From Larkinella terrae (lineage in GTDB: Bacteria; Bacteroidota; Bacteroidia; Cytophagales; Spirosomataceae): DNA of 64,000 nucleotides. Where the stretch lies: assembly GCF_009668025.1 (NCBI RefSeq), contig NZ_WJXZ01000007.1, positions 167,152 through 231,151 on the forward strand, in the 5' to 3' direction. The position numbers and the translations under genes are program-made. The number at the start of each line of letters is the position of its first letter. Within the stretch, counting starts at the first letter, position 1. This document shows positions 10,601 through 17,762 of this stretch, piece by piece. The notes beneath the pieces were generated by a model. That model worked only from the letters and a program-made list of their open reading frames with translations. It did not search any database and had not been told where the DNA came from.

Positions 10601-10893
10601 TAACGAACGTGGACAGCCACTGGATCAAGGACGGATCGTTCCTGCGGGGTAAAAACCTGTTGCTGGGTTACACCTTCCCGAGCCTGGTGACGAGCAAGCT
10701 GAAACTGAACCGTCTGCGGGCGTACGTGTCGGTGCAGAACTTCTTCCTGCTGGTTGATGATCCAATCGTAGGTGATCCGGAAGTAACGCCGACCAACCAG
10801 GGTGATGGTAACAGCGCGTTCTCACAAGGGATGATCTGGCACAACTACCCCAAACCGACTACGTACATGTTCGGTCTCCAAATCGGTTTGTAA
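7675..10893 (+). CDS. SusC/RagA family TonB-linked outer-membrane transporter
   Basis: An outer-membrane TonB-dependent importer of the SusC/RagA class, 1072 aa. The signal peptide ends around residue 35. A carboxypeptidase-D regulatory-like domain with the hallmark LPGVSIVLKGT and VSDANGQY spans about 58-125, followed by a TonB box-like EEIVVIGYG and the plug domain with RVRGFSSIN, PLYVVDGV and the SusC signature VLKDASSTAIYGARGANGVI. The rest is the 22-strand beta-barrel, ending in an aromatic-poor LQIGL. The partner SusD is 180 nt downstream. No glycosidase, sensor or sigma-factor gene follows, so the ligand cannot be inferred from neighbours. Codon choice is strongly biased and the AAAACCG/CGGTTTT heptamer is rarer than in nearby genes, which fits a highly expressed gene. 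The ATG at 7675 is preferred since the following segment is a plausible signal peptide. Confidence 0.95.
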   Translation: MVKLLLPQARLVRMMRLSVPQILLASVCMSTTFAAKDPNSGTSSKSALATVTVDRTLTGKVTDESNSALPGVSIVLKGTQRGTVSDANGQYKIDVPESGATLVFSFVGYLSQEISVGSRNSIDVSLKADNKVLEEIVVIGYGTAKKSDLTGAVGTVKEAELKERPAPSLQQALSGRMPGVQVNTNSGRPGGRTTIRVRGFSSINSSNNPLYVVDGVMLPQGNGAQFSSAIDYINPNDIVSVEVLKDASSTAIYGARGANGVILVTTRKGKSGEGQVTYNVDFSVNTIGPNRPHVLNTAQYMATEDLAWANMAKYDPVGWAAGKWAYLNPKLRRIDPRVWNSDGSPKYDTNWLEEATQNKLSQNHQLGFSGGNDRTQYSVSLGYRDDQGLIKTSYMKRYSGRFTIDDQVKKWLKIGGTLSYNNQSENIVDQGDAVARQIVEDFPFLPVKYEDGTYANNRDFPYAEGTMSSVHRLMDTKYILNTQTTLGSLYSNITFAKGLEMRTILGANIQTQEFNNSVTRTLNIGGNGNASTNNRKESFWSLENYLTYNKQINEKHSINALLGISWQETNVFNIGASVSGFATDYFGFNNLGAGATNPSVSSGASRFAFNSYFGRINYSLMDKYLLTVTGRADGSSKFGENHKFAFFPSAALAWRASEEEFLKGNSLISNLKVRTSFGLTGNSEIPAYTSLSLLSSNYATVYGDTKVSGTGISRLANPDLRWEKTAQTDVGVELGLLKGRINLEMDYYYRLTTDMLLDAPVPRTSGYATIRRNVGSMQNKGFEIGLNTVNIDAGGFQWNTTFNISFNRNKVLTLATPSDIFNVGGPNFTNPTNVIRIGEPVGAFWGLTRVGVWSEAEREEAAKFTSYRNGLTILPGDIKYLDVNGDKAITDADRSIIGNGSPKGWGAFTNSFRYKNFDLTFETQFSYGNDVMLMNLHPSEDRQALANSYTSVLNAWTPTNQNTMIAEIRDTRAGYVTNVDSHWIKDGSFLRGKNLLLGYTFPSLVTSKLKLNRLRAYVSVQNFFLLVDDPIVGDPEVTPTNQGDGNSAFSQGMIWHNYPKPTTYMFGLQIGL

Positions 10894-10905
10894 GATTTTA
10901 GTAAT

Positions 10906-11019
10906 CGGTTTTCAGTATCGCACGGGCGACCCCTGCGGATTACTGAGGAGTGCAAGGCTCGACGTAAAGCCACAACGGTGGTGATGGTCTGGCGTATACT
11001 GAAAACCGTATACTGAAAA
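10906..11019. repeat. Inverted and direct repeats in the susC-susD spacer
   Basis: CGGTTTTCAGTAT (10906-10918) is perfectly complementary to ATACTGAAAACCG (10996-11008), enclosing a GC-rich 77-nt segment. The right arm is duplicated: GTATACTGAAAA occurs at 10994-11005 and again at 11008-11019, exactly 14 nt apart. The segment sits between the stop of susC and the start of susD, so it may shape relative expression of the two or protect the susC mRNA end. Confidence 0.7.
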
Positions 11020-11073
11020 TCAAATTTGCACAGTTACCCCATTTACTAAGTACCTAAAAAAGACTTTCTTAAA

Positions 11074-12633
11074 ATGAAACATATTGTGAGTAAAGTGAGC
11101 AAAGTAGCCCTGCTGGGAGCTATTCTGCTGGGACCCGTCGGTTGCAAGGACTTCCTCAATGAGCAAGCACCCTCCAACCTGACCCCCGACAATTTTTACA
11201 CCATCCCCGACCACGCGGAAGCGGCCATTGCTTCGGTCTACGCCGATATGCGCTTCATGGGCGATGGCGCCGGAATTTTCTCTTCCAACTGGCAACTGCT
11301 GGAAGCGCTCACCGGTACCTCCACCACTGAAACCGCTCAGAACTCGGATTTGAACAACCTCTACGGGTTGGTCCACGACGGCAACACGGTGCACGTGGTC
11401 AATTACTGGAACGGGCTCTTCAAAGTGATCGCGCAGGCCAATCAGGTTCTCGATCGCGTGCCGGGCATTACGCCGATGGATGCCGCTCAGAAAACTAAAA
11501 TTCTGGGCGAAGCCCGGTTTTTGCGGGCCAATGCCTACTTCACGGCGGTTCGTCTGTGGGGGGATGTGCCCCTGATTACCAAACCGCAAACGGCGACTTC
11601 GGAAGACTTCATGCCCGCGCGCACGCCCCAGGATGCCGTTTACAAGCAAATCGTCGATGACCTGGTAGCCGCTGAAGCCGCCGGTCTGGCCTGGACGGAT
11701 TTGACGGGTCGGGTAAACCTGGCCGCCGTGAAAACCCTGTTGTCGAAAGTGTATTTGACGATGGCTGGTTTCCCACTGAGCAAAGGCGCTACGCACTACA
11801 AACTGGCGGCTGACAAAGCCCTGGAAGTCATCACCTACGCCAATGCCAACCCAACGGCGATCGGTCTGTTTACCAACTATAACGATGTACACCGGGAAAG
11901 CACCGAAAACCGTATGGAGCATTTGTTCATGCTGCAATACAACACGCTGGTAGCGGGTAACCCGATGGACAACATGTACCCGAACTTCAAACCGGTGACC
12001 TACAACGGACCATCAGGAACGGGAAGTACGGTGCCGACGCCATCATTCTACGCATCGTATGAGCCGGGTGACATTCGGGCGAAAGATCAGGACGGTTATT
12101 TCTACTCGACCTACTACACCAACGGAAACGGGGCACCGTTCGCCCTGGGTGCGAACTACATCTTCAAGCACTTCAACCGGACGTCGAATGGTACGTCAGG
12201 AGTTGCCGGAACACGTCAGAACAACCTGAACGTGCCGCAAATCCGGTACGCCGAAACGCTGTTGATCTATGCCGAAGCACAAAATGAATTGGGTGCTCCG
12301 ACGCAGGCGGCTTACGATGCGTTCAAGAAAATCCGGGATCGGGCGGGTCTGACGACTCCAGCCCTGGGCACCTACACCCAGGCGACGTTCCGGGAAGCGG
12401 TGTGGCGGGAACGGTGGCACGAACTGTGCTACGAGCAGCTGACCTGGTTCGACATGGTTCGGTTGCGGAAGGTATATAACGAGAAGACGAACGGTTTCGA
12501 CAACTTTGTGGGCCACGTCAACCTGAGCTCGAATCAGCCGTTGCAGGAGAAACACCTGTTGCTGCCGCTGGGCAAGCAGGAGATGCTCAACAACCCCAAC
12601 CTGAAACCGCAGAATCCCGGTTATCCGAACTAA
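11074..12633 (+). CDS. SusD/RagB family nutrient-binding outer-membrane lipoprotein
   Basis: The surface-exposed lid partner of the SusC transporter, 519 aa. Residues 1-23 form a lipoprotein signal peptide with the lipobox ending at Cys24 (PVGCKDFL). The N-terminal SusD motifs follow: DFLNEQAPSNLTPDNFY and AIASVYADMR, then tetratricopeptide-like helices with the typical AYFTAVRLWGDVPLI, and the C-terminal RagB region with QIRYAETLLIYAEAQNELG and VWRERWHELCYEQLTWFDMVRL. These are the standard conserved blocks of the family. It is co-directional with and 180 nt after susC and is followed by a strong terminator, so the two form a bicistronic unit. The ligand is unknown. Confidence 0.95.
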   Translation: MKHIVSKVSKVALLGAILLGPVGCKDFLNEQAPSNLTPDNFYTIPDHAEAAIASVYADMRFMGDGAGIFSSNWQLLEALTGTSTTETAQNSDLNNLYGLVHDGNTVHVVNYWNGLFKVIAQANQVLDRVPGITPMDAAQKTKILGEARFLRANAYFTAVRLWGDVPLITKPQTATSEDFMPARTPQDAVYKQIVDDLVAAEAAGLAWTDLTGRVNLAAVKTLLSKVYLTMAGFPLSKGATHYKLAADKALEVITYANANPTAIGLFTNYNDVHRESTENRMEHLFMLQYNTLVAGNPMDNMYPNFKPVTYNGPSGTGSTVPTPSFYASYEPGDIRAKDQDGYFYSTYYTNGNGAPFALGANYIFKHFNRTSNGTSGVAGTRQNNLNVPQIRYAETLLIYAEAQNELGAPTQAAYDAFKKIRDRAGLTTPALGTYTQATFREAVWRERWHELCYEQLTWFDMVRLRKVYNEKTNGFDNFVGHVNLSSNQPLQEKHLLLPLGKQEMLNNPNLKPQNPGYPN

Positions 12634-12650
12634 TCAGTTTCAGAATAGGA

Positions 12651-12693
12651 AACAAAACACCCCGACTGGCAAGGCCAGCCGGGGTGTTTTGTT
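12651..12693 (+). terminator. Strong terminator after susD
   Basis: Arms 12651-12670 and 12674-12693 pair over 20 nt with one mismatch around a 3-nt loop; the arms begin and end in A- and T-rich tracts, so it could act in both directions. It ends the SusC/SusD unit. Confidence 0.9.
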
Positions 12694-12823
12694 TTGGAAA
12701 AGCCAGTCGGCGGTTTTTAGAATAACGTTCTGAACACCGGGCGAAGCAACAAACTAGCCAGGCTTTGCGTTGATCAAAGACGGGCCGCTTCATGGCGTTG
12801 AACCCGCAAAATGGCTGTATAAC

Positions 12824-13486
12824 ATGAAAACTCCATTGTTTTTTTTACTGGTTGGTTGTCTATACGCGGGCATTGCACAGGCACAGTTGCTTGGAGCATC
12901 GCCCAGCTTTGCCAAGCTTCCAACACCAAAACCGGGTGAAGCCGTTGCGACCTTCGCGGGAGGTTGCTTCTGGGCGCAGGAAGAAGGATTTGACCAATTG
13001 AAGGGCGTTCGGGAAGTTATTTCGGGCTATTCGGGCGGAAATCTGAGAAATCCGACCTACGAACAGGTTGGCACGGACGAAACCGGCCACGCTGAATCCG
13101 TGCAGGTATATTATGACCCGAGCGTAATCAGTTACAGCGAGTTACTCGATGCTTTTTTTGCTGGTCACGATCCTACGACGCTTAATCGCCAGGGTCCAGA
13201 TGTTGGGCGCGATTACCGCTCCATTGCGTTCTATCGAAATCCAGCGGAGAAAAAAGCCATTGAAGACGCCATTCAGCGGGTGAATGAGTCGAAACATTAC
13301 CCGAATAAAGTGGTGACGGAAGTGGTGCCGTTTTCGGTGTTTTACCCCGCCGAAACCTACCACCAGAATTATTGCAAACTGCACCCCAATCAACCTTACA
13401 TTCAGAACGTTTCTCTGCCCAAAGTGGAAAAATTGCGAAAAGCAATGGCGGGGAAATTGAAGAAAGAAGGAAAATACAATTCCTGA
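12824..13486 (+). CDS. msrA: Peptide-methionine (S)-S-oxide reductase MsrA, exported
   Basis: Reduces methionine-S-sulfoxide in damaged proteins. 220 aa from the ATG at 12824; the longer frame opens at a TTG upstream and lacks any signal, whereas the chosen start gives a clean signal peptide (MKTPLFFLLVGC, cleavage near residue 21). The catalytic motif is GGCFWAQEEGF with Cys48, a variant of the usual GCFWG. Other MsrA hallmarks are SGYSGG, GHAESVQVYYDP, DPTTLNRQGPDVGRDYRS and the C-terminal HQNYC with a possible resolving Cys. The signal peptide suggests repair of periplasmic or envelope proteins. It follows the SusCD terminator and appears monocistronic. Confidence 0.93.
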   Translation: MKTPLFFLLVGCLYAGIAQAQLLGASPSFAKLPTPKPGEAVATFAGGCFWAQEEGFDQLKGVREVISGYSGGNLRNPTYEQVGTDETGHAESVQVYYDPSVISYSELLDAFFAGHDPTTLNRQGPDVGRDYRSIAFYRNPAEKKAIEDAIQRVNESKHYPNKVVTEVVPFSVFYPAETYHQNYCKLHPNQPYIQNVSLPKVEKLRKAMAGKLKKEGKYNS

Positions 13487-13497
13487 ATATTGCTGAG

Positions 13498-13536
13498 CCC
13501 AACGGAGCCGGGTCTTAAGTGCATGTCTCCGTTGGG
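13498..13536 (+). terminator. Putative terminator between msrA and the convergent lipoprotein gene
   Basis: CCCAACGGAG (13498-13507) pairs perfectly with CTCCGTTGGG (13527-13536) around a 19-nt loop and is followed by GTTTTGG. It lies between two convergent genes and may serve both. Confidence 0.65.
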
Positions 13537-13564
13537 GTTTTGGTTAAACGATTGAACAGTCAGT

Positions 13565-14560
13565 CTATTCGGCCCGTTCCACTTTGATCTGGAGCGAACC
13601 CCAGTTACCTCTGTTGGGCAGTGTCAGTGAATTGCCGGATTGGGTATCGGGCGTAAAAAGGAGCTTGGCCGAACCGGTTGCTGTTCCGGGCTTCAACCCA
13701 AAATAGGGGTACAGATTGGCGTATCGGCCAACGGCTTCCATACGCAGCGGTTTTCCATTCAACTTTGCAGTAAGCGTATACCGACCGATCGGAACATTCA
13801 TAACAATGAAATTATAGTTCTGAAGGCTCGCTTTTTTGTTAATCACGAATTTCTTGTTTTCGCCGAATAAACCGGGCTCATCCGGCGTGAGAGTTACCTG
13901 GATTTCGGCATTCTCCGGGATGTAGGTTTCCGGATTATAAACGCTGGATGCGTCGGCTACGTTGTAGGTGATGTAGAAACAGCCACCCGCGTAATTGGTC
14001 GGGTCTCGCGGTTTCTGGCTAACGAGGTCTTTATTAAAGACCCCATACGATAATAAAACGAAGTTTTTTACCAGGCCTTCGGCGGAGGCAAAACTGCCCA
14101 GTTTGCCGTCGGCAGCGCCCAAACTCACGACGGCTCTCCCTTCGCCGTAATCAATGGTATAACCGGCGGCATAAAATTCTGCGGCACCCCAGGGAACGGT
14201 AATTTCGTAGTAGCCGTTGACATCGGTTTCGTCGGAAGCCCCGGAATACGAACCGCCCGTTGCAGTGGACCGAACACCGATGTACGCTCCCTCCAGCGGG
14301 TTTCCGCTTAAATCCGCCACATAACCGCGAACGACGCCCGATCTGGCGCTCAGTTTCGGAAAATTAGGCATTCTGGGAACAGAATTTCCCATGACACTTA
14401 CGTAATCGTCGGCGGCATTGAGGTTGAACGTTGCTTCCCCATTCACAACCGGTAATGCGGGTTGGATTCCCCAATCGGCCTTTCCCCCTTCAATAGCGGA
14501 TGGATCTTTGGAACAGCCGACGAACAATAAGGCTGCGATAAAAAGTAATTTGGCATTCAT
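13565..14560 (-). CDS. Lipoprotein with carboxypeptidase regulatory-like domain
   Basis: A 331-aa predicted lipoprotein: residues 1-15 are a signal sequence and the lipobox LFVGCSK puts the lipidated Cys at 16. Residues about 75-150 read as a carboxypeptidase regulatory-like/beta-sandwich domain (VVRGYVADLSGNPLEGAYI, DVNGYYEITVPWG). The remainder is beta-rich with no enzyme motif. Function unknown; such proteins are usually surface or periplasmic. It is convergent with msrA and divergent from the VOC gene, so it is probably a single-gene unit. The lipoprotein call is firm, the role is not known. Confidence 0.75.
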   Translation of the reverse strand: MNAKLLFIAALLFVGCSKDPSAIEGGKADWGIQPALPVVNGEATFNLNAADDYVSVMGNSVPRMPNFPKLSARSGVVRGYVADLSGNPLEGAYIGVRSTATGGSYSGASDETDVNGYYEITVPWGAAEFYAAGYTIDYGEGRAVVSLGAADGKLGSFASAEGLVKNFVLLSYGVFNKDLVSQKPRDPTNYAGGCFYITYNVADASSVYNPETYIPENAEIQVTLTPDEPGLFGENKKFVINKKASLQNYNFIVMNVPIGRYTLTAKLNGKPLRMEAVGRYANLYPYFGLKPGTATGSAKLLFTPDTQSGNSLTLPNRGNWGSLQIKVERAE

Positions 14561-14681
14561 GAATAAGATGCGGTTATTGTCGAGGGCGCAAAGCTAGGGT
14601 CAGGTAGAAGTTCGCCGAAGGCTTCTTATGTCAGAGCCCTTACCGGTTATTTAGAGAGCAGATTGGTGATTTAAACGTACT

Positions 14682-15071
14682 ATGAAACAGAACATTGCTC
14701 AACTTGCGCTGGTCGTCGATGATTACGACGATGCGATCCGGTTTTATACCGAAAAACTACAGTTCACCCTCGTTGAGGATACGGTTTTGTCGGAAACCAA
14801 GCGGTGGGTTGTCGTCGCTCCGCCGGGCTCGACCGGCTGCCGGTTGTTGCTGGCGAAAGCCGCCAATGAATTGCAGAAAAGCCGGGTGGGAAATCAGACC
14901 GGCGGCCGGGTTTTTCTGTTCCTGCATACCGACGATTTCTGGCGTGATTACAAACAACTCGTTGCGAATGAGGTAGTCTTTGTTCGTGATCCATCAAAAG
15001 AAGTCTATGGAACGGTAGCGGTTTTCGAGGATTTATACGGCAATCTGTGGGATTTAATCGGGCCGGAATAG
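14682..15071 (+). CDS. VOC (glyoxalase/bleomycin-resistance fold) family protein
   Basis: A cytoplasmic 129-aa single-module vicinal-oxygen-chelate protein. The start (IAQLALVVDDYDDAIRFYTEKLQF) is the typical first beta-alpha unit and the end (VFEDLYGNLWDLIGP) the typical last strand, where the Glu/Asp of the metal site usually sits. The first His ligand of classical glyoxalase I is absent at the start (LALVVDD rather than xxHxxxx), so metal binding may be altered. The substrate is unknown; relatives act on small electrophiles, or bind antibiotics. It stands between a divergent lipoprotein gene and two small acidic-protein genes. Confidence 0.85.
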   Translation: MKQNIAQLALVVDDYDDAIRFYTEKLQFTLVEDTVLSETKRWVVVAPPGSTGCRLLLAKAANELQKSRVGNQTGGRVFLFLHTDDFWRDYKQLVANEVVFVRDPSKEVYGTVAVFEDLYGNLWDLIGPE

Positions 15072-15154
15072 AATAAAAGAATGGATTGAAATGATAACCT
15101 TTTTCCGACTGGCTGGTTATAGCATTGTGGTCTTTTCAACCACCACTCAACGGT

Positions 15155-15598
15155 ATGGAAAATGAGATCAACGAGCAGGATATTGCTAAGATAGATAACC
15201 GAAATCGGCCGGAACAGGAAAATTCGGCCAACGGGATGGATAGCCGGGAGATAACCGGTGGGGAGGATGGCCGCAATGACCGGTTTATCGGCAGTACGGA
15301 CATGGACAGCGCCAACGGTTTACTGCGTTTCAACGATCAGGAGAATGACAATCCCGCTGAAGATATAACGGAAGAAGGTCAGGAGAGCATTGCCGGTACC
15401 AAAACCAATACGAGTACCGTGGATGTTACCACCCATGGCCCCGACGATTATGCTTCGTCAGAGGATGTCCCGACACCCGAAGCGCAGAAAGCTGCGAAGA
15501 AACAGGATAAGGTTAGTAAAGCTGACCAGGACCAGGAAAAGACCGAGGAGGATGTGGCCCACACGGGCACATCGACGGAGCACAAACCAGTTTATTAA
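15155..15598 (+). CDS. Small acidic, probably disordered protein (first of a pair)
   Basis: A 147-aa protein with no recognised domain. The ATG at 15155 is preferred over an upstream TTG, because the extra residues have no character. The sequence is dominated by Glu, Asp, Asn, Gln, Ser and Thr, with almost no hydrophobic stretches, so it should be intrinsically disordered and cytoplasmic. A Lys/Glu-rich segment (AQKAAKKQDKVSKADQDQEK) occupies about residues 110-130. It lies 18 nt before a second acidic small protein on the same strand, and both probably share one transcript. The function is unknown; the composition recalls stress or hydrophilin-like proteins, which is only an impression. Confidence 0.6.
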   Translation: MENEINEQDIAKIDNRNRPEQENSANGMDSREITGGEDGRNDRFIGSTDMDSANGLLRFNDQENDNPAEDITEEGQESIAGTKTNTSTVDVTTHGPDDYASSEDVPTPEAQKAAKKQDKVSKADQDQEKTEEDVAHTGTSTEHKPVY

Positions 15599-15616
15599 TT
15601 TTAACTCAACAACGTT

Positions 15617-15970
15617 ATGAGCCTTTCAAGCAATTCGAGAAAAGAAAGTACGGAATCATATGCCGCTCAGCGAATGGGCAATACCATGGGTGTTGCGCCG
15701 GAACAAAGCCAACTGGCCAAAACCGATTTGCCGGGCGATGTGCTGCCTTCCGAATCATATCAATCCAACGATATTGAGCTGGAGGATGTCGAACCGGTGG
15801 AAGCCCAATCCAATGAGGTAAAAAATGATTCTTCTGAATGGGGCGATGTTTCCGATGAGGCTTTGGCCCGCGACGAAGACGGCGCCCTGGCCGATTCGAA
15901 ATGGAATGAAGACCGGGTTCCGGGGGCCGACTGGAACCGCGATACCGAAGAAGCCGTCGGACATTCGTAA
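15617..15970 (+). CDS. Small acidic, probably disordered protein (second of a pair)
   Basis: A 117-aa hydrophilic protein, rich in Ser, Asp, Glu and Asn, without signal peptide, TM segment or recognised domain. The C-terminal third has several Trp residues in acidic surroundings (SEWGDVS, SKWNED, ADWNRD), a hint of short binding segments in an otherwise disordered chain. It follows the first acidic protein by 18 nt and is closed by a clear terminator, so the two form a small operon. Function unknown. Confidence 0.6.
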   Translation: MSLSSNSRKESTESYAAQRMGNTMGVAPEQSQLAKTDLPGDVLPSESYQSNDIELEDVEPVEAQSNEVKNDSSEWGDVSDEALARDEDGALADSKWNEDRVPGADWNRDTEEAVGHS

Positions 15971-15990
15971 AGTCATATTTTGTATTTTTT

Positions 15991-16016
15991 AAAGCCCACA
16001 TCCAGTGGGCTTTTTT
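15991..16016 (+). terminator. Intrinsic terminator after the acidic-protein pair
   Basis: AAAGCCCAC (15991-15999), a 5-nt loop, then GTGGGCTTT (16005-16013) followed by more T residues to 16016. A textbook intrinsic terminator. It overlaps the N-terminal part of the longest possible GT39 frame, which supports the later ATG for that gene. Confidence 0.92.
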
Positions 16017-16081
16017 GTTGGACGGCTATTATTCCCATCGATTGGTATCGATGGATTGTAAATCCGTCCTACCTTTACAGG

Positions 16082-17713
16082 ATGCAAAGTCCCATCTTTC
16101 AGCGACCGGTTTTCTGGCAACTGCTCAGTATTGGCTTGTTGATTCCGGCCCTTTTTTCGTACCTCGGCTTTCTGCCGCTCGATACCGGTACGGACGAACC
16201 CCGCCGGGCATTAGTGGCGCTGGAGATGATCTTATCGGGCGATTACCTCACGCCGACGTTGAATGGTGAATTATATTTTAACAAACCGCCCCTCTATAAC
16301 TGGCTGATTGCGGCTTCATTCCACCTCTTTGGCAATTACTCATCCTTCGCCCTGCGGTTTCCGATGGCCGTGTCGCTGGTGCTGTATGGTCTGACAATTT
16401 ACCTGCTGGTAAAGCCGCAACTGGGCGCGCGGATTGCCTTTGCGGCCGCGTTGATGCTCGTGACCAATACCCGGATTTTATTGTACGATTCCATGTTGGG
16501 TCTGATTGATATCACCTTCTCATGGCTGACTTATGCGGCTTTTATTCTGGTGTATCATTTCGACCGGAAGAAGAACTACTGGGCGTTATTTCTGACGACT
16601 TACCTGCTGACCGCGCTGGGGTTCATGATGAAAGGCTTGCCATCGATCGTTTTCCAGGGACTGACTTTACTTGCTTATTTTCTTTATACCCGACAATTTA
16701 GGAAGTTGTTCAGCCTGGCCCATTTTGCCGGAATTGGTCTCTTTCTGCTGATCATCGGCAGTTATTACCTGGCATATTTCGACCGTAACAACATCCCGCC
16801 GGAGAAGATAGCGACGGTTTTGTTTGATGAAAGCGCCAAGCGGACGGTGGTGCAATTCGGTATCAGGGAGACGTTGCTGCACATGCTGACGTTTCCGTTT
16901 GAGATGCTGTATCACTACGCGCCCTGGATGTTCCTGGTCATTCTGTTATTCCGAAAAGGCGTCTTTCAACGCTCGAAAGCAACCGACGGAAGTGCTTCTG
17001 AAAAACCGCTCATTACCGGACATCCTTTTATCCTTTTTAACGCCCTCATTTTTCTGGTAAACTTCGTTATTTACTGGTCTTCTCCGCAGGTATATGCCCG
17101 GTATTTGCTGATGCTGCTGCCCCTGCTCTTTACGGTTTTTGCTTATGTTTATTACGAACGAACCAAACCCACCGACTGGCGACGTCGGGGCTGGGAAGGG
17201 TTTCTGGGCATTTTCCTGGTTGTTCTGACAATAGGTTCCTGGGTGCCGTTTTTTCACCCGGAAACCAAAGTAATACCCGGTTTGTGGTGGAAATGTGGGG
17301 TGCTGTTTGCGGGTCTGGCCTTTATCGCTTACCACTATATCCGGCAACCGGAACACCGGCTGATTATTTTAATTGCGTTTTTGGCCATGTTCCGAAATGG
17401 TTTCAACTGGCTGGTTATTCCGCCCCGGCTGGCCCACCGACAGGAGTATAAAGATTCGTCGGAACGGATCGCCAAACAATCGCTAGGACATCCGCTGTAT
17501 GGGTATAAACAGACAATCGGTTCCGACGGACAGACTGATGTTAACAGTTTCCACATTGAAGTAATCAGGAGTGAAATTCTGCGGAAGACGGACAAAAAGC
17601 TTCCGAATGCACTTTATATCGCCGACTCGGTCAGCCTGTGGAACGAACGGTACCAGACACTTTCGGACTTTTTCCTCTATGACCGGCACCCTGCTAAACT
17701 AATTCGATTTTAA
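16082..17713 (+). CDS. GT39-family (ArnT/PMT-like) membrane glycosyltransferase
   Basis: A 543-aa polytopic inner-membrane enzyme that transfers a sugar from a polyprenyl-phosphate carrier to an acceptor on the periplasmic side. The frame is open further upstream, but that part runs through a terminator, so the ATG at 16082 is used. The first periplasmic loop has DTGTDEPRRALVALEMILSG, containing the conserved acidic pair of GT39/GT83 enzymes, and NGELYFNKPPLYNWL, typical of the PMT_2 domain. About eleven hydrophobic helices follow. Three more envelope-sugar genes lie downstream on the same strand (GT2, flippase-like, epimerase), suggesting modification of lipid A, another glycolipid or a surface polymer. 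The acceptor is not identifiable from sequence. Confidence 0.85.
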   Translation: MQSPIFQRPVFWQLLSIGLLIPALFSYLGFLPLDTGTDEPRRALVALEMILSGDYLTPTLNGELYFNKPPLYNWLIAASFHLFGNYSSFALRFPMAVSLVLYGLTIYLLVKPQLGARIAFAAALMLVTNTRILLYDSMLGLIDITFSWLTYAAFILVYHFDRKKNYWALFLTTYLLTALGFMMKGLPSIVFQGLTLLAYFLYTRQFRKLFSLAHFAGIGLFLLIIGSYYLAYFDRNNIPPEKIATVLFDESAKRTVVQFGIRETLLHMLTFPFEMLYHYAPWMFLVILLFRKGVFQRSKATDGSASEKPLITGHPFILFNALIFLVNFVIYWSSPQVYARYLLMLLPLLFTVFAYVYYERTKPTDWRRRGWEGFLGIFLVVLTIGSWVPFFHPETKVIPGLWWKCGVLFAGLAFIAYHYIRQPEHRLIILIAFLAMFRNGFNWLVIPPRLAHRQEYKDSSERIAKQSLGHPLYGYKQTIGSDGQTDVNSFHIEVIRSEILRKTDKKLPNALYIADSVSLWNERYQTLSDFFLYDRHPAKLIRF

Positions 17714-17762
17714 ATCGTTCTGATTGTCAGCGATTTAACCTCGATTTGAAAAAATAATATTT

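Noticed and set aside
15980-16081. N-terminal extension of the GT39 gene
   Set aside because: It overlaps an intrinsic terminator and reads as non-membrane sequence; the ATG at 16082 fits the family start.
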